A stretch of 64,000 nucleotides of DNA from JADCCX01 sp051649305. GTDB taxonomy: Bacteria > Pseudomonadota > Alphaproteobacteria > Rhizobiales > Beijerinckiaceae. The translations under genes and the position numbers were made by a program. The stretch spans positions 43,462 through 107,461 of the forward strand of contig JBOFGV010000087.1 in NCBI GenBank assembly GCA_051649305.1. The letters are read 5' to 3'. The notes under the pieces are model-generated. The model had not been told where the DNA came from and made no database searches. It worked only from the letters and a program-made list of their open reading frames with translations. Shown here in pieces: positions 8,211 through 16,831 of this stretch (position 1 is its first letter; each line of letters opens with the position of its first letter).

Positions 8211-9473
8211 ATGCGGTCTGATGTAATTGTACTGGGTGCAGGTATTGTGGGTGTTGCAGCAGCCCTGCATCTGCAAAAACGCGGGCGCAGCGTGACGCTG
8301 GTTGATCTGCGCGGACCGGGGGAGGAAACCTCCTACGGTAACGCTGGCCTTATCCAGCGCGAGGCTTTCCTGCCCTACGCTTTTCCGTCAGGCCTCGGCA
8401 AGCTCATCCGATATGCCCTCAACGGCGAAACCGAGGCGCATTACCAGCTTTCTAGCTTGGTCAGCATCGCGCCAGCCCTGTTCAAATACTGGCTGAATTC
8501 CTCCCCAGAGCGCATCGAGCGCACGGTGCGCACCAACCGTCCGCTGTTTGAAAACTGCCTGAGCGAGCACCAGAGCTTGGCTGCCGAAGCGGGCATAACG
8601 GACCTGATGCGCCCCGGCGGCTGGATTCAGGTACACCGCAAGGATGAAACCCTGAATGGCACCTTGAAGGATGTGCAACGCCTGCGCGATGAGTTTGGTG
8701 TGAATGCTGATCTGCTTGACCCTGCCTCTCTGGCTGCGTTGGAACCCCACCTCTCGGTGGAGCATGCTGCCGGAGCGATCCACTGGAAAGACCCGCTTTC
8801 GTTGCGCGATCCGTTGGCCCTGACGCAAGGCTACGCAGATCTGTTCCAGCGCCGGGGCGGCACCTTCCTCAAGGCGGATGCACGCACCTTGTCGCAAAGC
8901 GGTGAGGACTGGCAAGTGCAAAGGGACTTGCAGGGTGAGGGCGGCCCGGTAACGGCCCGCGAAGCTGTTGTAGCGCTGGGGCCCTGGGCCAATCTTGTTT
9001 ACGAGCCGCTGGGCTACAAAATCCCGATGTTCGTCAAGCGCGGCTACCACATGCACTACAAGGCCAAGGGCAATGCCACGCTCTCCCGTCCAGTGATTGA
9101 CACAGACACGGGCTTTGCGCTCGCCTCCATGACCAAGGGCGTGCGCATGACGACTGGTGCTGAATTTGCCCATCGCGATGCGCCAGCAACCCCTGTGCAG
9201 GTAGACCGCTGCGAACCCAAGGCCAAAGAGCTGTTTCCGCTGGAATCCCGCGCAGAAGCCACACCATGGCTCGGCCGCCGTCCTGCCATGCCGGATATGA
9301 GCCCCGTCATTGGTCCCGCGCCCCGCCACAAGGGCCTGTGGTTCGTCTTCGGCCATGCGCATCACGGCCTCACCAATGCCGCTGTTTCGGGTCGTCTGCT
9401 GGCGGAAATGATGACAGGCGAAACGCCGTTTTGTGATGTCAGTGGGTTTAGGGCGGACAGGGCATTTGTGTGA
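8211..9473 (+). CDS. dadA: D-amino-acid dehydrogenase-like FAD oxidoreductase
   Basis: 420 residues, beginning MRSDVIVLGAGIVGVAAALH with a Gly9-x-Gly11-x-x-Gly14 FAD-binding motif. It has the DAO-family layout of DadA: a second strand ending in VDLRGPGEE, the SYGNAGLI segment, a substrate-binding middle and a C-terminal VFGHAHHGLTNAAVSGRLLAE block. DadA-type enzymes oxidise D-amino acids at the inner membrane and pass electrons to quinones. Its last 78 bases are repeated, with 8 mismatches, at 12092-12169 after the subtilase gene, so its 3' end, or the whole gene, may have arrived with the insertion. Substrate preference is inferred. Confidence 0.75.
   Translation: MRSDVIVLGAGIVGVAAALHLQKRGRSVTLVDLRGPGEETSYGNAGLIQREAFLPYAFPSGLGKLIRYALNGETEAHYQLSSLVSIAPALFKYWLNSSPERIERTVRTNRPLFENCLSEHQSLAAEAGITDLMRPGGWIQVHRKDETLNGTLKDVQRLRDEFGVNADLLDPASLAALEPHLSVEHAAGAIHWKDPLSLRDPLALTQGYADLFQRRGGTFLKADARTLSQSGEDWQVQRDLQGEGGPVTAREAVVALGPWANLVYEPLGYKIPMFVKRGYHMHYKAKGNATLSRPVIDTDTGFALASMTKGVRMTTGAEFAHRDAPATPVQVDRCEPKAKELFPLESRAEATPWLGRRPAMPDMSPVIGPAPRHKGLWFVFGHAHHGLTNAAVSGRLLAEMMTGETPFCDVSGFRADRAFV
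9396..9473 (+). repeat. dadA 3'-end direct repeat, copy A
   Basis: The terminal 78 bases of the intact dadA. It is 70/78 identical to copy B at 12092-12169; seven of the eight differences are silent third-position changes and one changes Thr to Ala. Confidence 0.85.
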
Positions 9474-9878
9474 GGGAGAGGCAAAACCATGGCAGCAGCA
9501 GCCTTGGGACAGTTTGTCTTTTCTTCGGACAAAAGCTGAAAAAAGCTAACTGTCTCTGCTTTGTCGAGTGGGTAGTTTTGAATTTTTCAATGATTTCAGA
9601 TTGATAATAAAATTGAGTGCCTTGTTGTAGTAGCCAAATGAAAGCACTGAACGTTATCTATAAATTGACTTTCTTCAATGTGCTAAAACTGCCTCTGAAT
9701 GACAACGCAGAAAAATTTCCTGTTTTGTATTTGACATTTCTTTGAAATTTTATAAGCGTGAATTATAAGTCAGAAAAGAAAATTTAATCAGTAATATCTT
9801 TAGCAATGGCTTTTTCACAGCACGTGGACTCTGAGCTGTTGTAACAACGCCTCTCAATTGAATGTGGAGATTACGGGA
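9474..9878 (+). promoter_or_regulatory. AT-rich leader region of the subtilase gene
   Basis: About 400 bases without a convincing gene, clearly AT-richer than the flanks. A candidate promoter is TTGAAA (9742-9747) with a 16-base spacer to TATAAG (9764-9769); TTGACA at 9731 is another -35-like hexamer. The sequence composition suggests foreign origin with the downstream gene. No known regulator site recognised. Confidence 0.4.
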
Positions 9879-12002
9879 ATGTCAATTCAAGCCCGATACA
9901 CTATTGATGAGTATCCCGTCTTGGATTCCCAAGGCAGCAATATGATTGCTCCTTTTGAAGCGGTGGTCCCGATTGATCCAATTGAGAAAGTCGAAATCGT
10001 ATCAAACATCGATCCGATTGAACCAGTTGAAATCGTTGCATCCATTGGCGATAACGAGTCTTTCGGGCTGATCGGGTTGGCTGCCTTTCGCCAGAATCCA
10101 TTGTTCCAGGGTATTAACGGGGACAGCAGCGTTGTCGTTGTCATCGATACGGGAGCGGATCTTGACCATCCTGAGTTTTCTGCATCCGGCAAGATTGCCT
10201 ACTCATATGATTTTTACGGGACGTCAGGAGCCGGAGACGCCGATGCGAATGATGTAAACGGTCATGGGTCACATGTAGCGGGCATCATTGCCGGAACAAG
10301 TTTTAACATTGGTATCGCCAATGGAGCGAGACTGGTAATCCTCAAAGTATCAAATGAAGTATCGGCGTCCCAAAGCATCTTTCAAGATGCCGTTGCGAGC
10401 GCACTCAATTGGGTCGCATCCAATCCGCTTGGCCTTAACATCTCCGCTGTGAACATGTCGTTCGGCAGCTCAAATCTGCAAACATCAACCAATCACCCGC
10501 TAGGCACCACTCTTGCACAGATCAAAGCTTCAGGTGTCGCGCTGGTTGCAGCAGCAGGCACCGGGTACAGCGGGGTTGCAGGTGTTGCAAACTATGCGGC
10601 CGATCCAAGTGTCTGGGCTGTCGGCGCAACTTACGGTGCAAACGTTGGTCCGAGATCATACTTGACTGGTGTCGCTGATTTTACGACCATTTCCGATCAA
10701 ATCACGTCATTCTCTCAAAGATCACCTACGCACACTGACCTTTTCGCTCCCGGTTCCCAGATCATCTCGGCTTGGAAAGACGGCCAGACCGCTCTGACCG
10801 GTGGCACTTCGCAGGCTGCTGCACATGTAAGTGGGCTTGTCGCTCTTGCTCAGGATCTCGCCATGAAACAGGCCGGTGTCAAACTGGGTGTGGACACCAT
10901 GTTGAAGCTGATTCGAGACAACGCGGTTTCAATTTACGACGGAGCTGTTTCGCCATCTGCTCTCCCTCAAGATCCCGGCGAGAATGACAATGTTGCAAAC
11001 ACCGAGGCAGTCTATCGTCGGATCGACGTGAACGCGACAATGAATGCTATTGTGGACCATTTCCGTCTTGGACGCTCCAGTTCATTAGATGCTGCAGGTA
11101 ACTATGTAAATTCAAACTCGTTTTTTGGATGGCGTGGCAATGATGTCATGATTGGACGTGCGACTGCAGATCTGATGCAGGGCGGCGATGGTAATGACAC
11201 ATTCAACGGTGGCGCGGATTCTGACACACTGGTAGGTGGCGCAGGCAACGACACCTACATCGTCGACTCCAATCTCGACGCGGTGATCGAGGTCTTCGGT
11301 CAAGGCACTGATACGGTCTCGACGACTGCGTCGTTCTACGAGCTCGACGCCGGGCTGACGCTCGAGAACCTGACCTACACGGGCACAGGGCCAGGCACGC
11401 TCTATGGCAACTCGCTGAACAACATTTTGATCGGCAACGACGTCGGCAACAGTTTCAACGGTTTCTTCGGAGCCGACACGATGACTGGCGGGGCGGGCGC
11501 GGACTATTTTTACATCGACCAGAACGATCTGGTTGCTGGCGGTGCGGGCTACGATGCGGTGTTCATCCAGACGGTGACAGGCACGGCCCTGAATATGGGG
11601 GCGACGCAGGTCGAGTACGTCGTTGGCGGATCTGGCAGTGACACGATCACCGGGGGAGCGGCCACCTCGGCGCTGTCGCTCTTGGGCGGCGAGGGCGCGG
11701 ACATACTCACGGGTGGCCTCGGTGACGATTATCTCTATGGCAACGCCGGCGCCGACATCTTCCGCGTCACGGCCAATGCCCAGTTCGACGCGATCCTCGA
11801 CTTTGTCGATGCGGACGGGGTGAACGACGACCGGATCGATGTCAGGGCCTTGGGCGCAAGCTTCGACAGTCTCGCCGAGGTGCTTGCAGCGACCATCGAC
11901 TACAGCGGAACCTCCGTCATCAACTTCGGGGCTGGCAACGCGCTGTATCTATACCTCATCCCCAAGACGAGCCTCACCGCGGATGATTTCATCTTCACGT
12001 GA
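9879..12002 (+). CDS. secreted S8 subtilase with C-terminal RTX calcium-binding repeats
   Basis: 707 residues from ATG at 9879, chosen because GGAG lies nine bases upstream; an in-frame TTG at 9858 would add seven residues. The subtilisin triad is visible: Asp90 (VVIDTGAD), His129 (NGHGSHVAG) and Ser311 (GGTSQAAAHVSG). The oxyanion-hole Asn of the family AAAGN motif reads Thr (AAAGTG, about residue 228). From about residue 425 RTX-type Gly/Asp repeats begin (GGDGNDTFNGG, GGAGNDTYIV, GGEGADILTGG), ending in a serralysin-like C-terminal domain, so type I export without a signal peptide is expected; no ABC/HlyD/TolC genes are adjacent. The N-terminus holds two IDPIE-x-VEIV repeats. The 3' third is much more GC-rich than the 5' part. 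Confidence 0.85.
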   Translation: MSIQARYTIDEYPVLDSQGSNMIAPFEAVVPIDPIEKVEIVSNIDPIEPVEIVASIGDNESFGLIGLAAFRQNPLFQGINGDSSVVVVIDTGADLDHPEFSASGKIAYSYDFYGTSGAGDADANDVNGHGSHVAGIIAGTSFNIGIANGARLVILKVSNEVSASQSIFQDAVASALNWVASNPLGLNISAVNMSFGSSNLQTSTNHPLGTTLAQIKASGVALVAAAGTGYSGVAGVANYAADPSVWAVGATYGANVGPRSYLTGVADFTTISDQITSFSQRSPTHTDLFAPGSQIISAWKDGQTALTGGTSQAAAHVSGLVALAQDLAMKQAGVKLGVDTMLKLIRDNAVSIYDGAVSPSALPQDPGENDNVANTEAVYRRIDVNATMNAIVDHFRLGRSSSLDAAGNYVNSNSFFGWRGNDVMIGRATADLMQGGDGNDTFNGGADSDTLVGGAGNDTYIVDSNLDAVIEVFGQGTDTVSTTASFYELDAGLTLENLTYTGTGPGTLYGNSLNNILIGNDVGNSFNGFFGADTMTGGAGADYFYIDQNDLVAGGAGYDAVFIQTVTGTALNMGATQVEYVVGGSGSDTITGGAATSALSLLGGEGADILTGGLGDDYLYGNAGADIFRVTANAQFDAILDFVDADGVNDDRIDVRALGASFDSLAEVLAATIDYSGTSVINFGAGNALYLYLIPKTSLTADDFIFT

Positions 12003-12088
12003 GTGATTCACGATCTGCATGCAAGTCGGGGAGCAAGGCGTTTACGACGCTGAGGGGCAGGTAAACCGTTGCAAAGTGTGGCTTATCT

Positions 12089-12169
12089 AGCCTTCTCGCC
12101 GAAATGATGGCAGGCGAAACGCCGTTCTGTGATGTCAGCGGGTTCAGGGCAGACAGGGCATTTGTGTGA
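12089..12169 (+). pseudogene. dadA 3'-end remnant (direct repeat copy B)
   Basis: Reads S-LLAEMMAGETPFCDVSG... to the stop in the dadA frame, matching the last 25 codons of dadA with one amino-acid change. There is no upstream dadA sequence, so it is a stranded fragment. It marks the right border of the segment containing the subtilase gene. Confidence 0.8.
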
Positions 12170-12204
12170 GGGCGCGCGCGGAAGGATAGGCTGCTGTCAT
12201 TGTT

Positions 12205-14313
12205 TCAGGCAGCGCGAACCGTGCCAAGGAAGCGATCCATCTCAACACGCAATACTTCTGCCTGACGTGACAAATCCGATGAGGCGGCGAAAACCTTTGT
12301 TGAAGCTATGCCAGTTGCAGCGGCAGCGGTTGTGACGTGAATGATGCTTGATGACACCTCTTCTGTGCCGCGGGCAGCTTGCTGAACGTTGGTAGCAATC
12401 TCAACAGTCACCTTGTGCTGCTTCTCGATAGAAACAGTTATTTCACTCGAGATGGCATCAAGATCGCCGATAGTGCTGCCAATCGACTGGATGGCAGTGA
12501 TCGTTTCGTTTGTGACAGACTGAATATTGGTAATGGTGGAAGCAATGTCGTCTGTGGCCCTGGTTGTCTGAGTTGCCAGCTGTTTCACTTCAGCTGCAAC
12601 AACGGCGAAGCCTTTGCCAGCATCACCCGCACGCGCTGCCTCTATCGTTGCATTGAGCGCCAGCAGGTTGGTTTGAGCCGCAATGGCGTTGATCATTTCA
12701 ACAACCGAGCTGATCTTTTCGACTGCAAGTGCCAGCTCTTTGACCTTGGCATCCGTTGCATGTGCATTGGCAACGGCCTTTCCAGCCATTTCGCTTGATC
12801 CGCGCGCATGACGGCCGATCTCAGCAATCGAGGATGCAAGCTCTTCGCCAGCAGCAGCGACAGTCCTGACATTTTGTGCTGCCTGTTCAGAAGCACTTGC
12901 CACCGTTGTCGATTGTAAACTTGCTTCCTCCGCTGCTTCCGACGTGCTTTCAGCTGCTGATTTCAGTTCGGCAGAAGCAGAGGCGATGGCCTTGATGACA
13001 GCCGCGGCATTTGATTCAAATGTTTCGATAGCATTCTCAAGCACAAGAGAGCGCTGCAGTCGCGCTTTCTGCTCATTTTCAGCTTCTGCACGCAGGCGTT
13101 CGCGCTCGATCCCGTTTTCCTTGAAGACAAGCATTGCCCGCGCCATTGCACCGATTTCATTGTTGCTGCCGGTGAGTGGAACTTCTGTTGACAGGTCATG
13201 GGCAGCGAGGCGAGTCATGGTGCTGGAGAGTGTTTGAAAGGATATCGTGATCATCCGGATCAACATGCCCGACAGCAGGACCACTCCAAGGAGCACCGCC
13301 ATGACCTGGGCGAGTGTCAACCACATGGTCATTCTCGAGGCCTCAAGTTTGGAGCGCATCAAGATCTGGAGGTCCTGTGTAATGACGTCTTCAATCCTTT
13401 TCAGCCCATCAATCCTCTCCGTCGTGGTATCAAACCATGCCTTGCCAGAGATGCCCTGAAGCTTGCCTTCAAGCCCACCAGTAATAGCAACTCCCCTCAT
13501 ACGCTCGACTTCCTTCGCCGAGCGGCTTGTCATGACCTCATTGAATATTCGGGTCTGTTCTGGCGTGGCGTATCCGGCAAAAATCGAATTGTATGTGTTC
13601 TGGGCTGCAACCATCTCCTGGATGCGGGCAAGAAGGTCCGGCGAGAAGCTGCCAGCCCTAAAGCCAAGCGCACCGGTTGCACGCTCAATCCCTGCGCGCT
13701 CCTTGCCCTGCATGAAGCTTGCAAGGCTCACGAGGGGCCAGACAATTTCCGCTTCTGAGCTGAGGCGCCCGAACTGCTCTACCAGCGACAATATTTTGGC
13801 ATTCAGCTGTGTGTAATAACCCGTTGCATCCCGCCCGTTGATTGAGAAGCTGTCGACTTTCTGTCGATGCTGTTCGATCTCACCAAGCGTAATGACGATG
13901 TCTTCAAAACTCTTCGCAAAGGAAGCACCATAGGCGCTTTTGTCGAACCGGCTCAGGAAAAGCTTCAGTTCATCCCTTTGTCTGTCGGTAGCCTGACGCT
14001 GAACTCCCAGATCATTCCTGACATTGGCGTCTTTCGATGAAATAAAAACGCCAGTCATGCCGCGCTCTTTCTGCTGCTCATGCACAAGATGCGACAAACC
14101 GACAGAGAGCTCGACGAGGGTGCCGACCTTTTTTGTTTCCTCACCCACCGATGCGGCCCGTGAAGCGATTTGGATAGCAAAATAGCCCATTGGCAACATG
14201 GGAATTGCGGCCACAAAAATAATGACCCAGCGTAATTTTAGACTATCCAGGAAAGATCTTTGGGTATTTTTTAATACATTTGTACCCTTCGGTCCATTTT
14301 GGTGATTGGACAT
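12205..14313 (-). CDS. methyl-accepting chemotaxis protein with NIT sensor domain
   Basis: 702 residues. Membrane helix 1 at about 29-50, a large periplasmic region with the EQQKERGMTGVFI motif (about 79-91) characteristic of the NIT (nitrate/nitrite-sensing type) all-helical domain, membrane helix 2 at about 330-353, then a HAMP linker and a long cytoplasmic signalling coiled coil with the tip AAQTNLLALNATIEAARAGD. It should relay ligand binding to CheA/CheW. Ligand is not certain; NIT domains bind nitrate/nitrite in characterised cases. AAGGA precedes the ATG. Downstream it faces the dadA remnant; upstream is an AT-rich gap. Confidence 0.85.
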   Translation of the reverse strand: MSNHQNGPKGTNVLKNTQRSFLDSLKLRWVIIFVAAIPMLPMGYFAIQIASRAASVGEETKKVGTLVELSVGLSHLVHEQQKERGMTGVFISSKDANVRNDLGVQRQATDRQRDELKLFLSRFDKSAYGASFAKSFEDIVITLGEIEQHRQKVDSFSINGRDATGYYTQLNAKILSLVEQFGRLSSEAEIVWPLVSLASFMQGKERAGIERATGALGFRAGSFSPDLLARIQEMVAAQNTYNSIFAGYATPEQTRIFNEVMTSRSAKEVERMRGVAITGGLEGKLQGISGKAWFDTTTERIDGLKRIEDVITQDLQILMRSKLEASRMTMWLTLAQVMAVLLGVVLLSGMLIRMITISFQTLSSTMTRLAAHDLSTEVPLTGSNNEIGAMARAMLVFKENGIERERLRAEAENEQKARLQRSLVLENAIETFESNAAAVIKAIASASAELKSAAESTSEAAEEASLQSTTVASASEQAAQNVRTVAAAGEELASSIAEIGRHARGSSEMAGKAVANAHATDAKVKELALAVEKISSVVEMINAIAAQTNLLALNATIEAARAGDAGKGFAVVAAEVKQLATQTTRATDDIASTITNIQSVTNETITAIQSIGSTIGDLDAISSEITVSIEKQHKVTVEIATNVQQAARGTEEVSSSIIHVTTAAAATGIASTKVFAASSDLSRQAEVLRVEMDRFLGTVRAA

Positions 14314-14535
14314 GAAATTATTCCTTTAAATCACTCAATATATATAGTTTCATTGTAAGATTCTTTTATTAAAAATGTTTTAGTGCGATAAATAAGTATA
14401 TTTACATTTTAAAAATAGCAACTATAGATTGTTTTGTAAGAGAAAATTTTAAAATAAAATATGATAATACATTGGCAAATTATAAAATAACATTTAAATT
14501 CATGCACTTAGCCTCTCCAGATCAGCTTTCTGTTT
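14314..14535. other. AT-rich intergenic region upstream of the NIT chemoreceptor gene
   Basis: Strongly AT-rich (runs such as TTAAAAATG and TTTTAAAATAAAATA). It should contain the minus-strand promoter of the chemoreceptor gene, but no pair of hexamers stands out. No gene seen. Confidence 0.4.
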
Positions 14536-14937
14536 TTATACTCTTGATTGTGGTCCCCCCTGCCAGGTCACCACGCTCCAGGCCGTAGCTGTGTAGTAGA
14601 AGAATTGCTCTTCAGCGATCCGGTCCAGTTCCCAACGATGCAGGGCTACTTAGTCCAGTCGCCGCGTCACGCCGTCCTTGCCCACGGCTTCAAAAACCCA
14701 GTTGATGGCAACACTGTTGCCATCGAGAACCACGGCTTTGGGGGGATGTGTTATCATGCGTTCGATGCGTCCCAGCGCCTGCGCCTCGCTCTCCATCAGC
14801 ACCTCGCGACCACGGCGTGGCTCTTTCAGGTTCTCGCGCATCGTAGCGTCAGCTGTATAGAAATCACGGATTGCTGCCACATGACCACCGCTGACAACAG
14901 CAGCGATGAAAGCGTCGAGGCGCTCCCCTGTGGGCAT
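14536..14937 (-). pseudogene. NTF2/SnoaL-like protein interrupted by a nonsense codon
   Basis: From ATG 14937 (good AAAGGGA upstream) the frame encodes MPTGERLDAFIAAVV..., a SnoaL-like cone-fold protein, and stops at TAA (14652-14650) right after VTRRLD. The same frame continues past that stop with VALHRWELDRIAEEQFFYY before the next stop at 14536. Homologues of this family continue RLDE-x-A-x-QRW-x-G-DRI-x-EE-x-FFY, so the TAA most simply replaces a GAA (Glu) codon. The gene therefore looks recently inactivated or truncated to 95 residues. Divergent from the PilZ gene. Confidence 0.7.
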
Positions 14938-15126
14938 GGCGAAAAGTCCCTTTCAGTTTTTGACGATCCGGATGTCAAATGCGGTCTATCCGGACAATGA
15001 TCTTGCTGAAACACCCTGATTTATAAAGAGACATCCACGGCACTTAACCTTAACAACCGGTAAAGCTGTCTGCTCCAATTTGAGCGGTGTAAACCATGGT
15101 TCATCAACACTTGAGGATGGACAGCC

Positions 15127-15456
15127 ATGACCGAGCGCCGCGAAAATACCAGACGTCGTTGCCTCCTTGGCGCGCGTGTTGTGTTCAATGCCCGCAGTTC
15201 CACGATGTCTTGTACCGTGCGCAATATGTCGGATCGTGGAGCCATGCTGGTGTTTGGTGAAACGCCTTATATTCCTGAGCAGTTCGAGCTTCTGCTGGAC
15301 AACCGTCGTACGCTGGCACCCGCCCGCGTTGCCTGGCGTAATGGGGATCGTGTTGGCATCAGCGTCCAGACCGATCTGTCAAAGCTTGATGAGCCGCGCG
15401 CTGAAACTGGTCTTGTTGGCATTGTCAGTGTTGCTGACGCGCGCGTGGTGCACTGA
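15127..15456 (+). CDS. PilZ-domain protein
   Basis: 109 residues, essentially one PilZ domain: an Arg-rich RRENTRRR segment (residues 4-11, the R-x-x-x-R c-di-GMP arginines) followed about 20 residues later by NMSDRG (the [D/N]-x-S-x-x-G motif). It probably binds cyclic di-GMP and modulates a partner such as a flagellar or polysaccharide component. It stands alone between the broken NTF2-like gene and ccdA, and GAGGATGG precedes the ATG. Partner unknown. Confidence 0.85.
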   Translation: MTERRENTRRRCLLGARVVFNARSSTMSCTVRNMSDRGAMLVFGETPYIPEQFELLLDNRRTLAPARVAWRNGDRVGISVQTDLSKLDEPRAETGLVGIVSVADARVVH

Positions 15457-15549
15457 ATCACGTCCTCACACAATCAGGTGAAGCACGGTTTTGCGCATTG
15501 CGCCAAGCTCCTGTCTTTGTCATGCAGGAGCAACAAACCATGAGTTCCC

Positions 15550-16275
15550 ATGCCTGATATCACCTTGACCGGCGTGCTTCTCGCGGGCCTGCTGTCTTTT
15601 CTCAGCCCCTGCGTGTTGCCGCTTGTGCCGCCCTATCTCGCCTATATGGCTGGAACCAGCGTCTCCGCCATGACAGGCGAGGGTGCGAAGCCTTCGGCGC
15701 GTGTGCTGATCGCATCAGTGCTTTTTGTGCTGGGGTTCAGCACCGTGTTCGTACTGCTGGGGGCAGGGGCCTCGTCCATGGGGCGCGTGCTGCGCATTTA
15801 CGGCGATACGCTCAGTATTGTGGCAGGCATTGTCATCATCATCATGGGACTGCATTTTCTGGGCGTGTTTCGCATCGGCCTGCTTTACCGCGAGGCGCGG
15901 CTGGAGGTTGGCAAACCTGCCGGACTGGCCGGTGCCTATCTCATGGGGCTCGCTTTTGCCTTTGGCTGGACACCCTGCATCGGCCCTGTGCTTGGCGCTG
16001 TCATGGCGGTTGCCGGTTCACAAGCCACAGTGGGGCAGGGCATGGGCTTGCTGGCGGTCTATTCGCTGGGCCTTGGCATTCCGTTCTTATTGGCCGCCCT
16101 GTTCATGGGGCCGTTCACGCGGTTGTTTGCGCGCCACAAGCACCACATGGGCCTGATCGAAAAGATCATGGGCGGCTTGCTGGTGCTGACCGGCATTGCC
16201 TTCCTCACCGGCGGTGTCGCCATGGCGGCCTACTGGCTGCTTGAGACGTTCCCGGCGCTGGGGAAGCTTGGATAG
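15550..16275 (+). CDS. ccdA: cytochrome c biogenesis / thiol-disulfide membrane transporter CcdA
   Basis: 241 residues with six predicted membrane helices and the two family cysteines in symmetrical motifs: LSPCVLPLVPPY (Cys21) and GWTPCIGPVLG (Cys143). CcdA passes reducing electrons from cytoplasmic thioredoxin across the inner membrane to periplasmic thiol proteins for cytochrome c maturation and disulfide reduction. No thioredoxin domain is fused, so it is the short CcdA type rather than DsbD. No ccm/cyc genes nearby. Confidence 0.9.
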   Translation: MPDITLTGVLLAGLLSFLSPCVLPLVPPYLAYMAGTSVSAMTGEGAKPSARVLIASVLFVLGFSTVFVLLGAGASSMGRVLRIYGDTLSIVAGIVIIIMGLHFLGVFRIGLLYREARLEVGKPAGLAGAYLMGLAFAFGWTPCIGPVLGAVMAVAGSQATVGQGMGLLAVYSLGLGIPFLLAALFMGPFTRLFARHKHHMGLIEKIMGGLLVLTGIAFLTGGVAMAAYWLLETFPALGKLG

Positions 16276-16353
16276 CACTGAGTTGAAATCAAAAATACTG
16301 CTGCTATGACTGGTTCTGTCATTTTTAAAACAGTCAATATCAGAGAGGCAACA

Positions 16354-16779
16354 ATGGGTGCCATACTTGATCTCTTCAGATCGGTCGTTCGTGATTCATC
16401 TCTCAAGGAGCGCAAACCTTCAAATGCAATGCGGGTTATTTTTCCTTATCGATTGAATAATACATGGGTTTTTGATGATGAAACTGTTGGCTTGGTTCGC
16501 GAGCCGTTTGTTTTTGGTATCCCGGAAATGATTGATATTTTCATTGGGGATATCAAAGAGGCTGAATATGGTTTCAAACTTCTTTTTTCCGATAATTCCT
16601 TTCCTGGTTTTCAGGCAGAACTAACATGGCTTAGAGAGGATTACGGTGGAAATTGGTATCGTCTTGAAGCACGAGAAGGGCAGCAAGGAACAATGGAAGG
16701 GTGGCTATGCCCTGCCATGTTCAAGTATTTTGACGTTGCGCCAGACAAGATTTTTTGTCGTGTAGAACCGAAGCAATAA
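16354..16779 (+). CDS. DUF6717-family hypothetical protein
   Basis: 141 residues from ATG 16354 (MGAILDLFRSVVRDSS); the frame is open upstream to 16306, but this ATG follows GAGAGGCAA. A core of about 100 residues contains NNTWVFDDETVGLVREPFV and GIPEMIDIFI, matching the DUF6717 pattern as I recall it; no catalytic residues are known. The gene is distinctly AT-rich compared with ccdA and livK, suggesting acquisition from another source. It ends at a bidirectional terminator. Function unknown. Confidence 0.65.
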   Translation: MGAILDLFRSVVRDSSLKERKPSNAMRVIFPYRLNNTWVFDDETVGLVREPFVFGIPEMIDIFIGDIKEAEYGFKLLFSDNSFPGFQAELTWLREDYGGNWYRLEAREGQQGTMEGWLCPAMFKYFDVAPDKIFCRVEPKQ

Positions 16780-16780
16780 A

Positions 16781-16807
16781 AAACCGCCGGATCGCTCCGG
16801 CGGTTTC
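16781..16807. terminator. bidirectional intrinsic terminator
   Basis: AAACCGCCGG-ATCG-CTCCGGCGGTTT-type stem between the convergent DUF6717 and livK genes, with an A run on the left and a T tract on the right. Confidence 0.8.
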
Positions 16808-16831
16808 TCAGATCAGATTGATGCGATCAGA

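Noticed and set aside
8388..9365. 325-codon minus-strand frame opposite dadA
   Set aside because: Shadow frame; the plus strand has a clear FAD enzyme.
9474..12204. Prophage or transposon interpretation of the subtilase segment
   Set aside because: No integrase, transposase or terminal inverted repeats were seen; the flanking repeats are gene 3' ends that differ by silent changes, which suits homologous recombination better.
15048..15060. TTAACCTTAAC upstream of the PilZ gene as a CtrA site
   Set aside because: The spacing between TTAA blocks is two bases, not seven.
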